From: Gyromitra esculenta | Taxonomy: Eukaryota; Ascomycota; Pezizomycetes; Pezizales; Discinaceae | NCBI GenBank assembly: GCA_038503075.1 | Contig: JBCAML010000008.1 | Span: 310,001 to 374,000 of the forward strand | Length of the DNA: 64,000 nt | Direction of reading: 5' to 3' | In this document: piece by piece, positions 47,489-60,077 of the stretch | Layout: the number at the start of each line of letters is the position of its first letter | Position numbering within the stretch: position 1 is the first letter of the stretch | Notes under the pieces: generated by a model | Database searches by the model: none | What the model saw: only the letters and a program-made list of their open reading frames with translations | Told to the model about the DNA's origin: nothing | Translations under genes and position numbers: made by a program

Positions 47489-50400
47489 ATGGATTCAGTA
47501 GAGTGGTCTCGCTGCATGGCGAACATCTTTTTCGCTCATGGCGACCCTCAGGGGGAACTCCAGAAATTTCGACACTTTGTTCCGCCGTTTGTCCTACGGA
47601 CATTTTGCAACAGTAGTGATCAGAACGTGTGGGTGGTCTATAACCAGAACCAAATGTACAACCTCAATTTTGATTTGTTTTCTTTTCTTTCTCATCATTC
47701 TTTAGCTTGTGCGTTTGTACTAAATAAATCTTTTGGCCGTTTATCAGCCCTACGTGCGTTGGCGAATCCGAGACTTTGATTATCTACAAACCGGAGACAC
47801 GGGAGTTTGAGAAGCGACACTGGACCGAGTGCTTTGGCGCCGAAAACATCTATGGCCGTTTCTTCGACAACCTGACAACGGAAACATGGATGCGCGAGGG
47901 CTTTCGCAAGTTTGAGGTTGTGAAGCGAGTAGACAGGGAGATTTTCAATGGGCTGGTTGACCCCATCTGGCAGATTCATCAGTTGCAGCCATCGGGGAAT
48001 ATCACTTTGCGCAGGGACGATGTTTATTCGCTACGAAAGTTTTTGTTTCTCATGACCTCTTTACACAGCAGGGACAGGACCATGCATCTAATGGCTCATG
48101 ACCCGAATATGGAGGATGCTCGCATCAGACGAAAGAGGTTTATTGAAGCGCACAGCATGGAACACCCAAGAGATGTGTGGTTGGGTAACGCGGAACAGAC
48201 ACTGAACACACAGCATCACGACGTACACAACAATCAATCCATCTTTGACCTAGACCGAGAAGACTACCGCGCGAACGCAAGGGAGAGGTTTTTAGTATTT
48301 TGGGAGGCGGGCCCAGGGGATGAGTTTATTCTCACTGAAAACGGGTTTGGAGGTTTCGAGGGTGGTCAGATTGGAGCAAAGAAGAACATAACTATCAACA
48401 TGAAGTCAAGGGAACACGAACAACATATCTACACCAAAGATTTTATGTGGCATCAGCTCTATGTTCTTTCGCCAACCCTAGTAGCGGCTCTGTGTCACGG
48501 CACCCTAATGCATCCAGAGTTAACCCGGGCCCAGAGGAAACGATGGGGACTTCGAAGGTCTTTGTTAGAGAATCTGCCGCATGAGGTCGCACCGAAGTAT
48601 TACAAGGACATGGCTCGACAAGACGCATCGTTCCTGAAACCTGGTTGGACATTGCCTAAGGAAGTTGAGCAAGCGTTTGGGACGAATGTGGTGCCTGAGA
48701 ATAGGAAGGCCGATGAGTTGGAATTTCCTGTACAACGTCTTTCGCCCAAGCAAGTCGCCATGGTCAATAGCGTGCTTCTCCATAACCAGCAATCCGGTGC
48801 CGTGGTCAAATCCGTGTGCTGCAGGTCTCCTCCACAGTACCAGTCTCTATACAATTCACTGATTCAGTTCCACCACAACCCATGGGACAAGTACTCAGAG
48901 GAGGACCAAAACGATTATGCACCACTAACCGAGAGACTTCATGTCTTCTTGGAACCCCAGATCCCATCGGAACCCCTCGCCCATTTGCAGTATGCCCAGC
49001 AGATGCAACAAGCTTCGCAGTTTGGTCATCATATGCCCTCCCACCAAGTCCACCCAATTCCCGTGCCCATGCAGCAACCCATGTCTGATCCACGACGCAT
49101 CTTTACCGATAACCGCTCCATGACGATGCCCGATATCCCACGGTATGAGCCGATTCATGTTGATATGCGTCCTGCCCACCTTCGTGCAAACAGTCAGATG
49201 TCCCATTCGTCCCATACTTCTTCCTTCACTCCCTCTTCCCAATCATCCCAGACCTACTCTTCTGCCTCTAGCCAAGCTTCGAGCAGCAGGGCAACTAGCA
49301 TCGATACTCCTCGCTTTGAGCCTAAAGAGATTACCCGGGAACCCAAGTCTCGCCACCAGTCCCCGACGCGCAGAAGTGATAAGCCGTTGTCGCAGCGCAC
49401 TGGTAACTCTCAGACTGAGAGTGTGCCGAGCCGTGCCAGCGATGGCAGTGGAAAGTCAAAGGCGGAGAAGACAAGGCCCGAGAAGCAACCTCAGCCAGCG
49501 AAGGGTGCCAATATTGTGATCGAACATGTTGTGCAGGAGATCCAGGAGAGGCACACTAGAGGGCGACAGCTTGACCCTGCCAGGAATGGAAAGCCTGCGC
49601 AGAAGGTTAGTCCTCAACCTCAACCAGACCGCGTGGAACTTGTGGCGCCTGCGCCCAAACCCCGTCAACAGGAGCCCATCAAGATCCAACAACCGAAGCC
49701 ACAGCCACAGCCACAGCAGCAACAACAACAGCAACCACCGAAGCAAAGTTCCCTCCCCGAGCGTCCGATGTATGTGATGGATGTTATGGACCCGATGAGG
49801 CCTGTGCAACCTGAGCGTCAGAGGAACGATCAGCCTCAACTGCAATGGGGTTTCAATCCGGTTGAGTTCCAGGGTCATCAATACGAGATGGGTCTGCCCG
49901 AGCAACAAGCTCACTCTCAGCAATCTCAGAAGAGCGCGAACCAATCAAACGAGCGCCAGTCTCAAAGCAGTGAGCACGTTAGGCAACGTCAGTACGAGGT
50001 TGCGATGCAAGAGCAGCAGTGCCATCCTCCTCAGAGGTCTCCTAATCCACCCACTGAACGTACTTCCCAGACCAGTGAGACTGCCAGACGCCAACAGCAG
50101 TACGAGAACCCCCGCCCCGAGTTGGGACAGGTCCAGAGGCCTATCAATCCTCCGTCTGATCGTCATAGTGCGGACACAGCCACTTCCCGTGGACGTCCGT
50201 ATGAACCTCCAAGGACTGAGCAAGGTCAGGTACAGAGACCCATCCAGCGTTCGAATGAGCGTCAACAGCAGCAACCTGCCACAGATAATGGCCGAGCACA
50301 CCAGTACGAGGTCGTGAATGAGCAACAGTCGCAGCCCATGAAGAACACTGCCTCCCATGACCGTTCCTCTCACGGGAATGAACATGTTCGTCCGCGCCAG

Positions 50401-51291
50401 TACGATTTCGAATTGAAGAAGTCTGACCTGCTCAAGCCACAGCCTCTTGCCCAAGCACCCAAGCCCCCTCCCCACAAGCCCCAGCCCCAGGCTCAGAAGC
50501 CCCAGCCCCAGAGGCCGAGTGGTCTTGCCAAAGAGGCTGCTACCTCACCTGTTGAGGAACCTCGAGGCCGTCAGTACGAGATCATCACCCCAGAAGGCCT
50601 CCTCCAACCCCAACCTCAGAGGAGTGCAAATAGCTCTAGTGAACGCCAGATGCGTCCCGGTGTTGAAATTGTCCGACCTCATACTCTTGAGCCTGTCCGA
50701 CCTGAACCTCGCTCCACCCTCCAGCCCCCAGCCCAGAAGGCAACCACCCAAACCTCTCAACCAGAATGTCCCCAGTATTCTAATGGGATGTTGGAGAATG
50801 CGAAGATCAAGCAACTTCGGTTCGATGCTAAGACCCTTACCCACAAGTTGTCCAACATGAGCCTTGATGGGTCGATGATCGTTGAGACTGGTGACAAGGA
50901 TGACGAGAGTGAAGACGGCTCCGAGGACGAGGAAGAGGACGAAGAGGACGAGGACGAGGAAGAGGAAGAAGACGATGACGAGAGCTGGGAAGATGAAGGG
51001 TTCGCAGAGTCGGAGGAGTTGAGCAAGCCCCGGAAACCCACTGTCCGCTTTGCTGATCGACCGCTATCGAGGACCGGTGGACGAGTGCCCGTGCACATTG
51101 AACGCCCATTGTCGAGACTCGGGTTTGGGATGGGGCACCTTGGACGTAAGGTCGACTTTATTGAAAGGCCATCATCCAGACTAGGCAGACGTGTGGAGAT
51201 CGCGCGGCCGCTATCTAGGAATAGCCAGCGTCTTGCGTTGGCAGGCAAGGTTAAGCATGCACATGGACATGGCATCCACACACATCGGTGA
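47489..51291 (+). CDS. Giant DUF4238 protein with Q-rich repeats, acidic tract and RPLSR tail
   Basis: Two exons, 47489-47655 and 47748-51291 (92-nt intron, phase 2), give 1,236 residues. The first ~330 residues match DUF4238 as I recall it: FRHFVPPFVLRTF and VWVVYN at the start, FGAENIYGRF, LRKFLFLMTSLH, ERFLVFWEA, GDEFILTENGFGGFEG and LSPTLVAALCH. Its function is unknown; bacterial members occur near mobile and defence loci, which I mention only as family context. The rest is disordered: Ser-rich to about 570, Lys/Arg-rich, then from about 767 to 1040 some seven degenerate 32-36-residue units ending RQYE. An almost pure Asp/Glu stretch lies at about 1100-1145 and four RPLSR-type motifs at about 1160-1220, then a His-rich end. 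Typical DUF4238 proteins are 250-500 residues, so the tail is unusual. Confidence 0.8.
49879..50700 (+). repeat. About seven degenerate ~34-residue coding repeats (RQYE units)
   Basis: In the DUF4238 gene, units such as EQQxHxxQRSxNPPSERxSQTSExxRxRQYE recur. Unit ends include HQYE (49879), RQYE, QQYE, RPYE, HQYE, RQYD and RQYE. The DNA has diverged while the ends RQYE and SNER/PSER remain. Confidence 0.75.
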
Positions 51292-53599
51292 TCGGATATA
51301 TGTGAGATGATGTGGCGGTTGTGCTGAGGGTTTTTTTTCCCCGTTTGTTTTATCCTTTGTCCTTTTATTATTCTTTTTGCCTATTTCTTCCTTTTAGTTT
51401 GGTTTTTTTTCTTTCTTTTGTTGATTGACGATGCCTTAATAATGCTTCTTCCCTATGTTTATGTCAATTTTTTATGTGATGTTAGTGTGATGTGGAAAAC
51501 TATCTTGTATCAGGCGTTTTGTGTGGAAAAAGTCATGTATCTCATTTTGTATCTGTACGGTGGTGTCGGGCTGGGAAAGGGTATATGGAGGAGGGATGGG
51601 GCTTGGTCATAGACAATGGATAAAGAAAAACGGGGCGAGGGCTTTTTTTCCGGGAAATATTTCGGGGTACACTTTTAGCATAGGATAGCATAAAGGGGGG
51701 TCTGTTTTTTTTATATCTTTTTTATTTATTTAGTTTATTCTTTTTTACTTACCTTAGTTGTTTCTTCGCCTCTTATTTCTCCGTCTATTGTGTAAGGGTT
51801 GGATATGGTGGTTTTTTTTTTGTTGGCGGATTTTTAGTTATCTTTCCTATGAATCGATTGTTCGGAGCCATTCGATATTGCTGCCGTGATTATTTCTTTA
51901 CCTTCACCCTCTTTTTTTTTTTTCCCTTTCATTCCCCTCATTTTAGTTGAGCTGCGGTGCGGTATCAAATTTTTCTTCGTAAAGCAAGACGTTGATCGGG
52001 GTTTTGAGGGGTGCATCCGTGGCCATTTATCCATCTCTGTGTTGTCCTTCTGGTTCGCTTTCGGAGTGGTGCAGTGCAGGTGGCGGATAGATACGAATCT
52101 GATAACCGCTAATTCAATCCTTATCGTCAATTCCCTGCACAGATGATGAAAAATACCACGCGAATAATAATAGTGAGGGACGCGCAGAACAGTAGAGTAA
52201 ACCAACAGTGCGTGATTCTCCCGTTACCAGTGACGGTACGGCAGTAACGGAAGATAAGGGTAGAAGAGGGGCTGGGACTTAGCCGCAAGTACCTACCGCA
52301 TTGTAGGTGGTGTGCTTTTCTCTATTAATGGTGTTCGCTAGATATTCGCTCATTGAGAACAGTCACTATCAAATAGTATTTCACCCGGCATGAGGTAAGG
52401 AGGCGATTACTGTAGATGTATGGTCGTCCCGTTGGGCCTATAAGAGTCATTACGCTTATTTTACCTTGGATTTACATACGTGGAGGTTTGCGGTAAATAT
52501 AAAGACGCACGGCGACGTGGTCAGCACTGTATGGCACACGTCGGCTACCAGTCGACTGCGTTTATTGCTAGTGCGCCTGCAACGCTTGCGCTTATTCGAC
52601 TGACGCGGTGGGGGGCGGCTCACAGAAGTGCCTATCGCGGTTAGGGGATGCCAGCATGCCACCACCGACAGCTTGGTTCAACCATGGGACACCACGAGGA
52701 ACTGGGATCAGTGGAGTGGCCCAGTAAGTAGAGTTTGCATGGGCCAAATCCAGCCACACGGGTCGATACCAAGCAAAAAAAATAACACTCACCATCTTGT
52801 GTTTAACTGTAATACTATCATTTGACAATAACTTGCATCCGGGGTTCTGGGGGTTACACACATAAGGTAAAACATTGGTTCCCCACGGTTTGGCACACCC
52901 TCTATTGTGTGTATGTAGACCCACGACTGGCTTATACTAGCTAGCTACTACTGATATGCCACATACTCCCCACTCTCCTTTGGCTTGCGAGTGGGAGAAG
53001 AAGAGGGAGTGGGGAGCCTCGGCGTAAGCCCACCACACAGGAAAGCACCAGAAAGACCAGTACGTAAATCACTGGAGCCGAGTCTGTTTGTTGCGATACC
53101 ACGTCATTAACTCCATGCCTGTGCTTCTCGAAAGTCGGTGTTTGTCGGCGATCAAGTGTTACTTTGGGTTTTAGAGGTGAGACCATTGAAATATACCTGG
53201 ATGACACCTTCCTTCTTTCCAATGGCTCGTGCTCCCTATCTACGAATGAGTATATAGGCAACTGGCCCACGGCTCTGTTGGCCTTGCACTCTAAACCGCG
53301 CTTGCTGCGTTTACCATAGTCGTTCTTTCTACCAGAAGCACAGCCTTCTGCGAATCCCTAACTGACAACCACTTCCCCGCCCAAAGACACTACTAGAATC
53401 TCCGCCCAATAGAGAAGCATCTGGCCTTCTCACACTTAATCAACTTATATCTAATCAGAGCCTCACGTCCCCTCTCTCCTCTCCCATAGTTAGAACTGAT
53501 TATTGACTGTTGTTTAATTTTACTGAATAATTCATCGAGACCGGGTATCATTAAAAAGTCATTAATACTCCCGCCATTTTGCCATTTTGGCTATCAATA
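51292..53599. other. Intergenic region, T-rich at its start
   Basis: 51330-51930 is T-rich with runs of T7-T10 and serves as the 3' region of the DUF4238 gene. No gene is supported in 52.0-53.6 kb. Frames on both strands near 52592-52924 are shadows of each other without domains. Confidence 0.5.
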
Positions 53600-54510
53600 A
53601 TGGGTCATATGTCTTCACCAAAACCATCAACCGCGTTTTATCCCACAGTCCACATGCCTGAAAGCACGGTACTCCGAGCTCTCGAGTACGTCAGTCAAAA
53701 GCTCACTGCGAAGGGCATTCACGTACACCTGGTAGCGGCTGGAGACGCGCTTTCCTGTCTTCTCTTCAAATCTAGACCCACAACGTAAGCATCCATTAAA
53801 TTGAAGTTATCTCTTTTATAACATGTATAGCATAGCGGTGTTAACCTATAAATGCATGAATCAGGCACACGATAAGCGTCATTAAAGCAACAAGACTCTC
53901 CTCTCGATCCTTGTGTATTCTGTCAAAGGCAGTCGAGAAAGCAGAAAAGAAGTTCGGTCTGGCTCCAAACTGGATAGACACTCATTTGGAAGACGAGATC
54001 GACCGTGATTACATTGATTACGTCGTGCATCGAAGCCTTCTCCAGAATCAAGTCATCTTCTCGTCTGAAGGCCTAACCCTTATCGCCGTTGATCTCTTCT
54101 TCGCACTCAAGGCCAAGATGGAGACCTATTCGAGACTATTCTTTGCCAAGGATTTGGAGGATGCGGTTGTAATCTTACGAAGATTGGTGATTGTCTACAG
54201 GGGGAGGCCTCTGACAAAGGGATACATCGGAAGGAGTTATCCAAGGATGGAAATTTCAGATCAGACTTTACTTCGAGTGAATGCGGAATACGAATGGCAG
54301 TTTGGGACAAGGGGAGTGGTGGGTGTGAATGATGAGTACATGGGATGGAGAAGGGAGGGGGTTATTGACTGGGCGGTTTGCCTTGAGGATCTTGGGAAGG
54401 AGGGATTTGGTTCTGAAAAGGGGTTCAATATTTACGATAAACCACTACCAGATATTCCTCAAGCGGATTTTGCTGCCTTATTCACGAAGGAGAGGGACTA
54501 TTACGACTAG
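53600..54510 (+). CDS. Nucleotidyltransferase-fold protein lacking the acidic motif
   Basis: Exons 53600-53784 and 53865-54510 (80-nt intron, GTAAGC...ATCAG, phase 2) give 276 residues. The layout resembles fungal proteins of the nucleotidyltransferase (AbiEii/DUF6036-like) superfamily. An N-terminal helix comes first, then VHLVAAGDALSCLLFKSRPTT at about residues 41-61 in place of the usual GGxAL....R.T. Next come HTISVI where DIDVI is expected, EGLTLIAVDLFFALKAKM for the central helix, and AKDLEDAVVILRRL. Both metal-binding aspartates of the DxD strand appear replaced (HTIS). If the assignment holds, the protein is not a conventional nucleotidyltransferase and may be a pseudoenzyme. I am unsure of the family and do not propose a role. 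It sits alone, with gene-poor DNA on both sides. Confidence 0.6.
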
Positions 54511-57500
54511 GAGATGTTCTCAGACACTGGTCATTCGTTTCTTATTTCCTAGTTTTTTCTTTCCTCTTCCTTGGATTTCTGTTTCTTTGAGGTGTTTAGA
54601 TCTTTTATTTATTTTTATTTTCTTGCAGGTCATGACAAAAGCTTAAGGGCAGCATAGCGTTGGGGTTTTTCATTTTTACTTCCATAGCATGGATTTTTTT
54701 TTTTTGTGGGTAATTTCTTGTTTCTTTTTTCCGCTATAGACCAGCGCCGTTTTCCCTAGAACATTTACGACCATTAAAATTTCTTTCTTTTGTAATTTTA
54801 TTTTCTTGTTTTTAGTTTCACTTTTTTTTGTAGTATTTTATTTTCCGTACGATATTTTCCTATTTGATATGTTGTATTTCATCTTGTTGGTGAGCGGGGG
54901 AATCTCTAGCTGAAATCAGGATGCATTGAATGCATATAGCTAATTTCTTTCAAGCTTTCTCTCCATTGCGCAGCCTTTTTCCCCAAAACCCAATCATTCA
55001 ACGATGCAATTGTGGCCAAGATCCAATCAGTTACGACTGTGGAATCACTAGCGAAATTTGATGCAGTGTTTGATGCAGAAGCAAAGCCTCACCTATCCCA
55101 AAGACCCTCTCTCGGAAGATTTGTGGAACCTGTTGGTTGTTTATCATGCACCGCATGCATTAACATGGGGGCCGTGTTGGTCACGCCGCTGTAGGCCAAA
55201 CCCATCTTGCGTTAAGACCTCGAATAGATAGACTACACATGCGAACAAATCAAACAGCCATTCAAGTCCATAACGGTCGAGGAATTATGGTTCCATGATC
55301 TGATAGAATACTAGCTCGCCTGCGAGTAGAGATGCGATCAAGAAGACACCTGGTTACCCTTCCAACCGCTGGGCGTATTTCTTGATACGGACCTTCTCGG
55401 TGTGGGTAGCTACGCACCAGCACAGATGGTATCTTTGCCTATTCAGTGTTTTCATTGATCTTACAGTGTGGTTCCGTGAACCAAATCGCCGGGCTTACCT
55501 GTTACTAGGTGGGATCCGAGTATGGGTCTGAAACATTTGGTGAGATCTTGGGACAACGAAACTTTTTGGAGTTTCTTCATCTGTCGAAACAAAGTAAGTC
55601 TTACTCCGAAGTTGCCCATAAGCCATTCTATCCCCGCGCTAACACGTTCATTCTCATCAGGAGCCCTTGAATACGAAATATTGCGATCGGAAATGGAAGT
55701 CGAAGAAGTACATACTGGGGGCCGTGTGATTAATCGTGGCTATAACATTGGTAACTGTCTCACAGTATCCACACACCAACTACCGGAAGCCGAGAGAGAA
55801 AATGGTGATGGACACGCCGTTGCCGTCGTGCCGTGACAGCGCGCATGTCAAGCGATGGCGGACCTTCACGTGACTAAAACCGTTCCAGCCTCCAACAACA
55901 TTCAAGGTGCAAGGGTTTTGCAATAAGATCCACCTCGCTACCTGGTCTCAGTAGACTTTAAGATTGGAGCTTTGTGGCTGGAGCACTGAGTTGGACATGA
56001 AATTCGCATCTCAAAGGGCAGATCCCTCTTCGTTAAACCGGGCCAGGCGGCACCCGAGAACACCAACGCTAATGGACTTTGCGCTTAACCGTATACCTCC
56101 GTGGGATTTAATTCGAAGCGAGATGGCCGTTGAACCCGTTCATCGCGATATGGATTGACCTAGTACGCAATCGACTAGTTGGCGGGGTAAAGGCTCGTAA
56201 GACAGTGTTGGTTATGCCTTAAGTGTCATGAGCCACTTCCCTGGTGTGACCGGCCGATCATCGTCACGCATGTCACGTACTGTGCAACATCTATGTTGTT
56301 GGTCCTACCAATCCATCCGTTTCAGTCACGACCAAATCACAAACGGGGAGATGAAAGATAGCAAGAGCCAATCACAAATGGACATTCTGCCCACCCATAA
56401 AGTCATATGCCTTCCGTCATAACAACTTTCGGCCCATCAACCAGGTAAGTTCAGTTTGTGTCCGATAACCTTCTGAACCCATGGAACTCCTAAGACATGC
56501 AACAGATTCCGCCTCTTTTGGGAAATATCAGACACCGTGGGAGTGAGTGAATACTTGCCGTTTGTATTCTACTTCACTGCCTACCATCATTTGCTGCTAG
56601 GTTACGGAACCGATCCCGTCCACTCTTTGGGCTTGGGCTTATAAGGCTCAGGCCCAAGCTCAATCCATAAGCAGAATTTGATCAACCTTTAACTTTGCGA
56701 AGATTGAGAACTGGTTCAAGCATTTGTGCGACTTTAGCACAATCACCACTATCACCAACACACAACCCAATGTTCTTAATTATGCGATACGTCGAAAGTC
56801 TAGCTAGAATTGTGTCCGCCATTTAAACACTCAGTGTATTTGTGTGTCTAACAATGTGATCAAGATCCTTATCACACTGATCACTACTATATCTTTTGGC
56901 AGTAGATTTCCACCTTAATCCCTTCGTTCGTTTTCAGGCACAGGAGCTATTCCTAGAAGAGTGGCAAAAGGGTGGGATAACGCTGTGACAGCTGTTCTAT
57001 TAACAGGATCCTCGGTGAAAATGCCGTCGCGACACCCTCTGGCTAGTTTCTGCTGTTAGTAACCTTACTAAAAGTGTGTGAAGAACAGGGCTGACTAAGG
57101 GATATCATGTAGAATTAATCTATTTTTTATTCGAAGTAATAATGTGCAATATTTTTATGCGGAACTTTACCCTTCTGAACAAATGGGCCGATGGTTTAAC
57201 TGCTGTCTACTGTGCCATGCAGCCACATACTATCGCACAAAACTCAGGCTAATACCTTGTTCCCTTCTACCTGTGGGCTACAGTGGCAAGGCTGCAGTTA
57301 CGTATGTACGTGTCTCCGTCCGCGAGTATCCTAAAATATTCACCAATACCAGGTAGATACCTTTCGAATAGTAGTTGGACGCCTTGGGATGATTAGGGTC
57401 GTGATATATGGCCCTTCGAACCCAACCATTTTTGGTACACGTATTCTCCCTTCTCCCGAAAGCGAGAGCCACGATCCTAGAAAACTGATTATCGGAAAAG

Positions 57501-60077
57501 CATCCAAAAGATTGAATACACTTCATCTCAACAGTTTTGCCGAAGTCCATGTGTCTTGAGCCCTTGGGCTAATAATACCTGTCTGCGTGGTTCGGTCTTC
57601 GTCAGGCCTACCTGTCTACCTAGACAAGCAAGCCTCTAAAGATAAACCACATTTTTCCAGGGGAAGAGTAGACCCTTCTCTGAGAGATCTTTAACTGGTC
57701 CACGATATTGCTGATTCCTCGCAGCGCAGCGTTCCCAAATACGCACTAATGTGGCGTCAACTCGCCCCGCATTTCCCACACGAAAGTGAAATGATGATGG
57801 TATTTTCTCATAATTGGTATGTTCGGCGCCAGCACATTCCCAGCGATCCCACTGCTTTTTTCGTTTGTTTCCCCGAACTGCCCCGCTTTTTTCGGTGTCG
57901 AAACAAGAAAAAATCCTCCCCAGTAAGATAGCCATTGGCATACCATCGAACGATCAGCCCTGGAAGTTGCTCGATAGTTCTCCATATATCAAGCAGGGCA
58001 CCGTTTTATCAGTGACCAACTGTCGACAGGCTGATTTTGTCTGGCACCAGAGAAGCCCTTTGCACCGGGTCTTATTTTCAGTGATGTGCATGTACTGGCG
58101 TGCAGCCCTCAGAGAAAAACAGCTTTTATTCCATATATTTGGAAGATCAAAATAAATCCTGCAGTTGGCTACACGGAAATCGGGTATATGTCCGGATCTA
58201 CCACGATGGATTCTGGCTGTTAGGTGGGGTTCCACCAGTATAACATGTTTGCTCGTTCTATGAGTGCTTATTTTAAAGTCAGCACATATTCGATAAAAAA
58301 ATTTCATACGGATCATGCCTTGAACCACGTACCACCCAACAAAAAAAAAAATTAAGCAAAGCATAACTCCCTTTGCGAAAGAAGTAGCGGAGAGAGCAAA
58401 ACGTTACCTAGTTCTAGAGGCAGTTTGATTGTGATGTACGTTCTTCTAGGAGTGGTATTCAATTATTGAGGTACTGCCAATTGAATAAGGACTTCACTCG
58501 GAACCGACCACGTCTTGAGTTACAGCATGTCAATTAGGAGTTTCAATGATGTGACAAAGATTTCACAAGCCATCTTCACCAGCCTTTCAAGCCTGCTCTT
58601 GGACTAAGAGTGGCTGGACTTTGCTCGGCACGAATAATATGCTCATACACCCCAAACCAGAGAATTGATCAGCCGACGCTGCTAGACAAAAGCAAGCCCT
58701 GAGCAAAGAGCTGGGGAAATTTTTTGTGAGATCAAGAAAAAAAAGTGTGGTTGCCAATTTTATGCGTTCTTCGCCGGGTCTCTTGGCGTGCGCCACACGT
58801 CTTTTCTGGTCCGGTTTGAAATGATTCAGCCCTAGCGTTTTCCGACAGACGCGTTAGTGCGGATATCAATAGACGCGAACGCGATTAAAATTAAGCATTT
58901 AGGCGCACTACAAGATTGTTATTCAAAATACCCGATCCTTGGCAACAGCCGACAACCAGCGCTCTGGGCTCTCACTAGTATAGAGTTACACAACTAACGG
59001 GTATGATTATACATAGGGGAAAGAGATACCCTAGAGGTTATTTCTCTATATTAACCTACCCTTGCTAATACTTGTGTCAAAGGGTGCTAGATGATTTCAT
59101 TTGTACCTGTCTGGCCAATTCAAGTCTCGCAATGACCTTCGGGTGCCAATGAACAAGGGTATCGATTAATCATCCAATATATATTCTTGTTACAGCTAAT
59201 GCCAATCTCACGACCAAGCCGTGTAGAACGGGAATTTTGTCTAACAGTTTTGAGTTAATTTAAGGATTCGTTACATATTCTCTTGCCAACAGATCAGCTT
59301 GAAAAGACTGGCTTGGGGAAACTTGGAAGAGCAATAGATAGGAAAGTTTATATGTGCCTGGACGAGTTCAGGCTCAGAGTAAATCGCCAACGGCCCGTTG
59401 ATCCATATATTCCATGCGAGTTCCGGAAGAAGCACAAGGGCGCGCGGCCGATCGTTTGAGGCGAATCCGGAACAAACTTAAACACCAAGTACCTTGCAGG
59501 GTCAAAGTACTAGAAAAACTTCCGCACCAGCAAACAAATTGGCGGGAGACGGTCCGGCACCTAGTCTCGTAAGGTCTAACGTCTCATATTGTCTTAAATC
59601 AGAAAATTTCCCCGAGCAGGGCTAGAATGCGGGGTATACAATATCAATATTTCCGATAACAGTTAATCTAACGTACGCACGAAGGGAAGGAACATTGGAG
59701 TAATGCCCCGTACCAAAAAATAAAAACTGTGGTATTTTTACAACTGACTATGTTTCTAGTACCAAGAGTAGCATAGAAGTACTGCATAAAGGGTATCAGC
59801 TAGTTGCTCCATTGTTCAGTCGGCTCGATAGGGGCGGCATCTCTGGTTCCGAGCAAACTATGGCAGCGAAATTACCTATCCCAGGGTCGTGAGCTAAGGT
59901 ATGTACACGCAGACGGCGGGCGGATGATCCCTATCAAATTACAAAACTAGAAAAATGGGAATATTGCCATGCAGTTTACGGGGATATTGGACTTGTATAT
60001 AAACCCCTAAGCACCCTCTTGTACTATACCTTCACTTCACCATCCCACACTCGCAGTCAATCCCCTTACCATTAAGC
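54511..60077. other. 5.6-kb gene-poor region with possible gene relics
   Basis: T-rich 3' flank to about 54870. Between 55012 and 56160 short frames with codon-like composition occur. A textbook intron (GTAAGT ... CGCTAAC ... ATCAG) at about 55591-55660 would join a 55522 start to a short frame. The partial similarity RSEMEVEEVH (about 55688) and RSEMAVEPVH (about 56117) suggests degenerate duplicated coding relics. Nothing is complete. A small hairpin (GCTTGGGC/GCCCAAGC) is at 56631-56659. From 56.5 to 60.0 kb I see nothing apart from the promoter of the GH45 gene. Confidence 0.5.
59997..60004 (+). promoter_or_regulatory. TATA box of the GH45 endoglucanase gene
   Basis: TATATAAA lies 81 bp upstream of the start codon, followed by a C/T- and CA-rich initiator region. 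The distance suits a fungal TATA promoter with a short leader, as is common for inducible cellulase genes. Confidence 0.65.

Noticed and set aside
56631..56659. Hairpin GCTTGGGC/GCCCAAGC as a structured RNA or terminator
   Set aside because: Only eight base pairs, no flanking gene or T tract.
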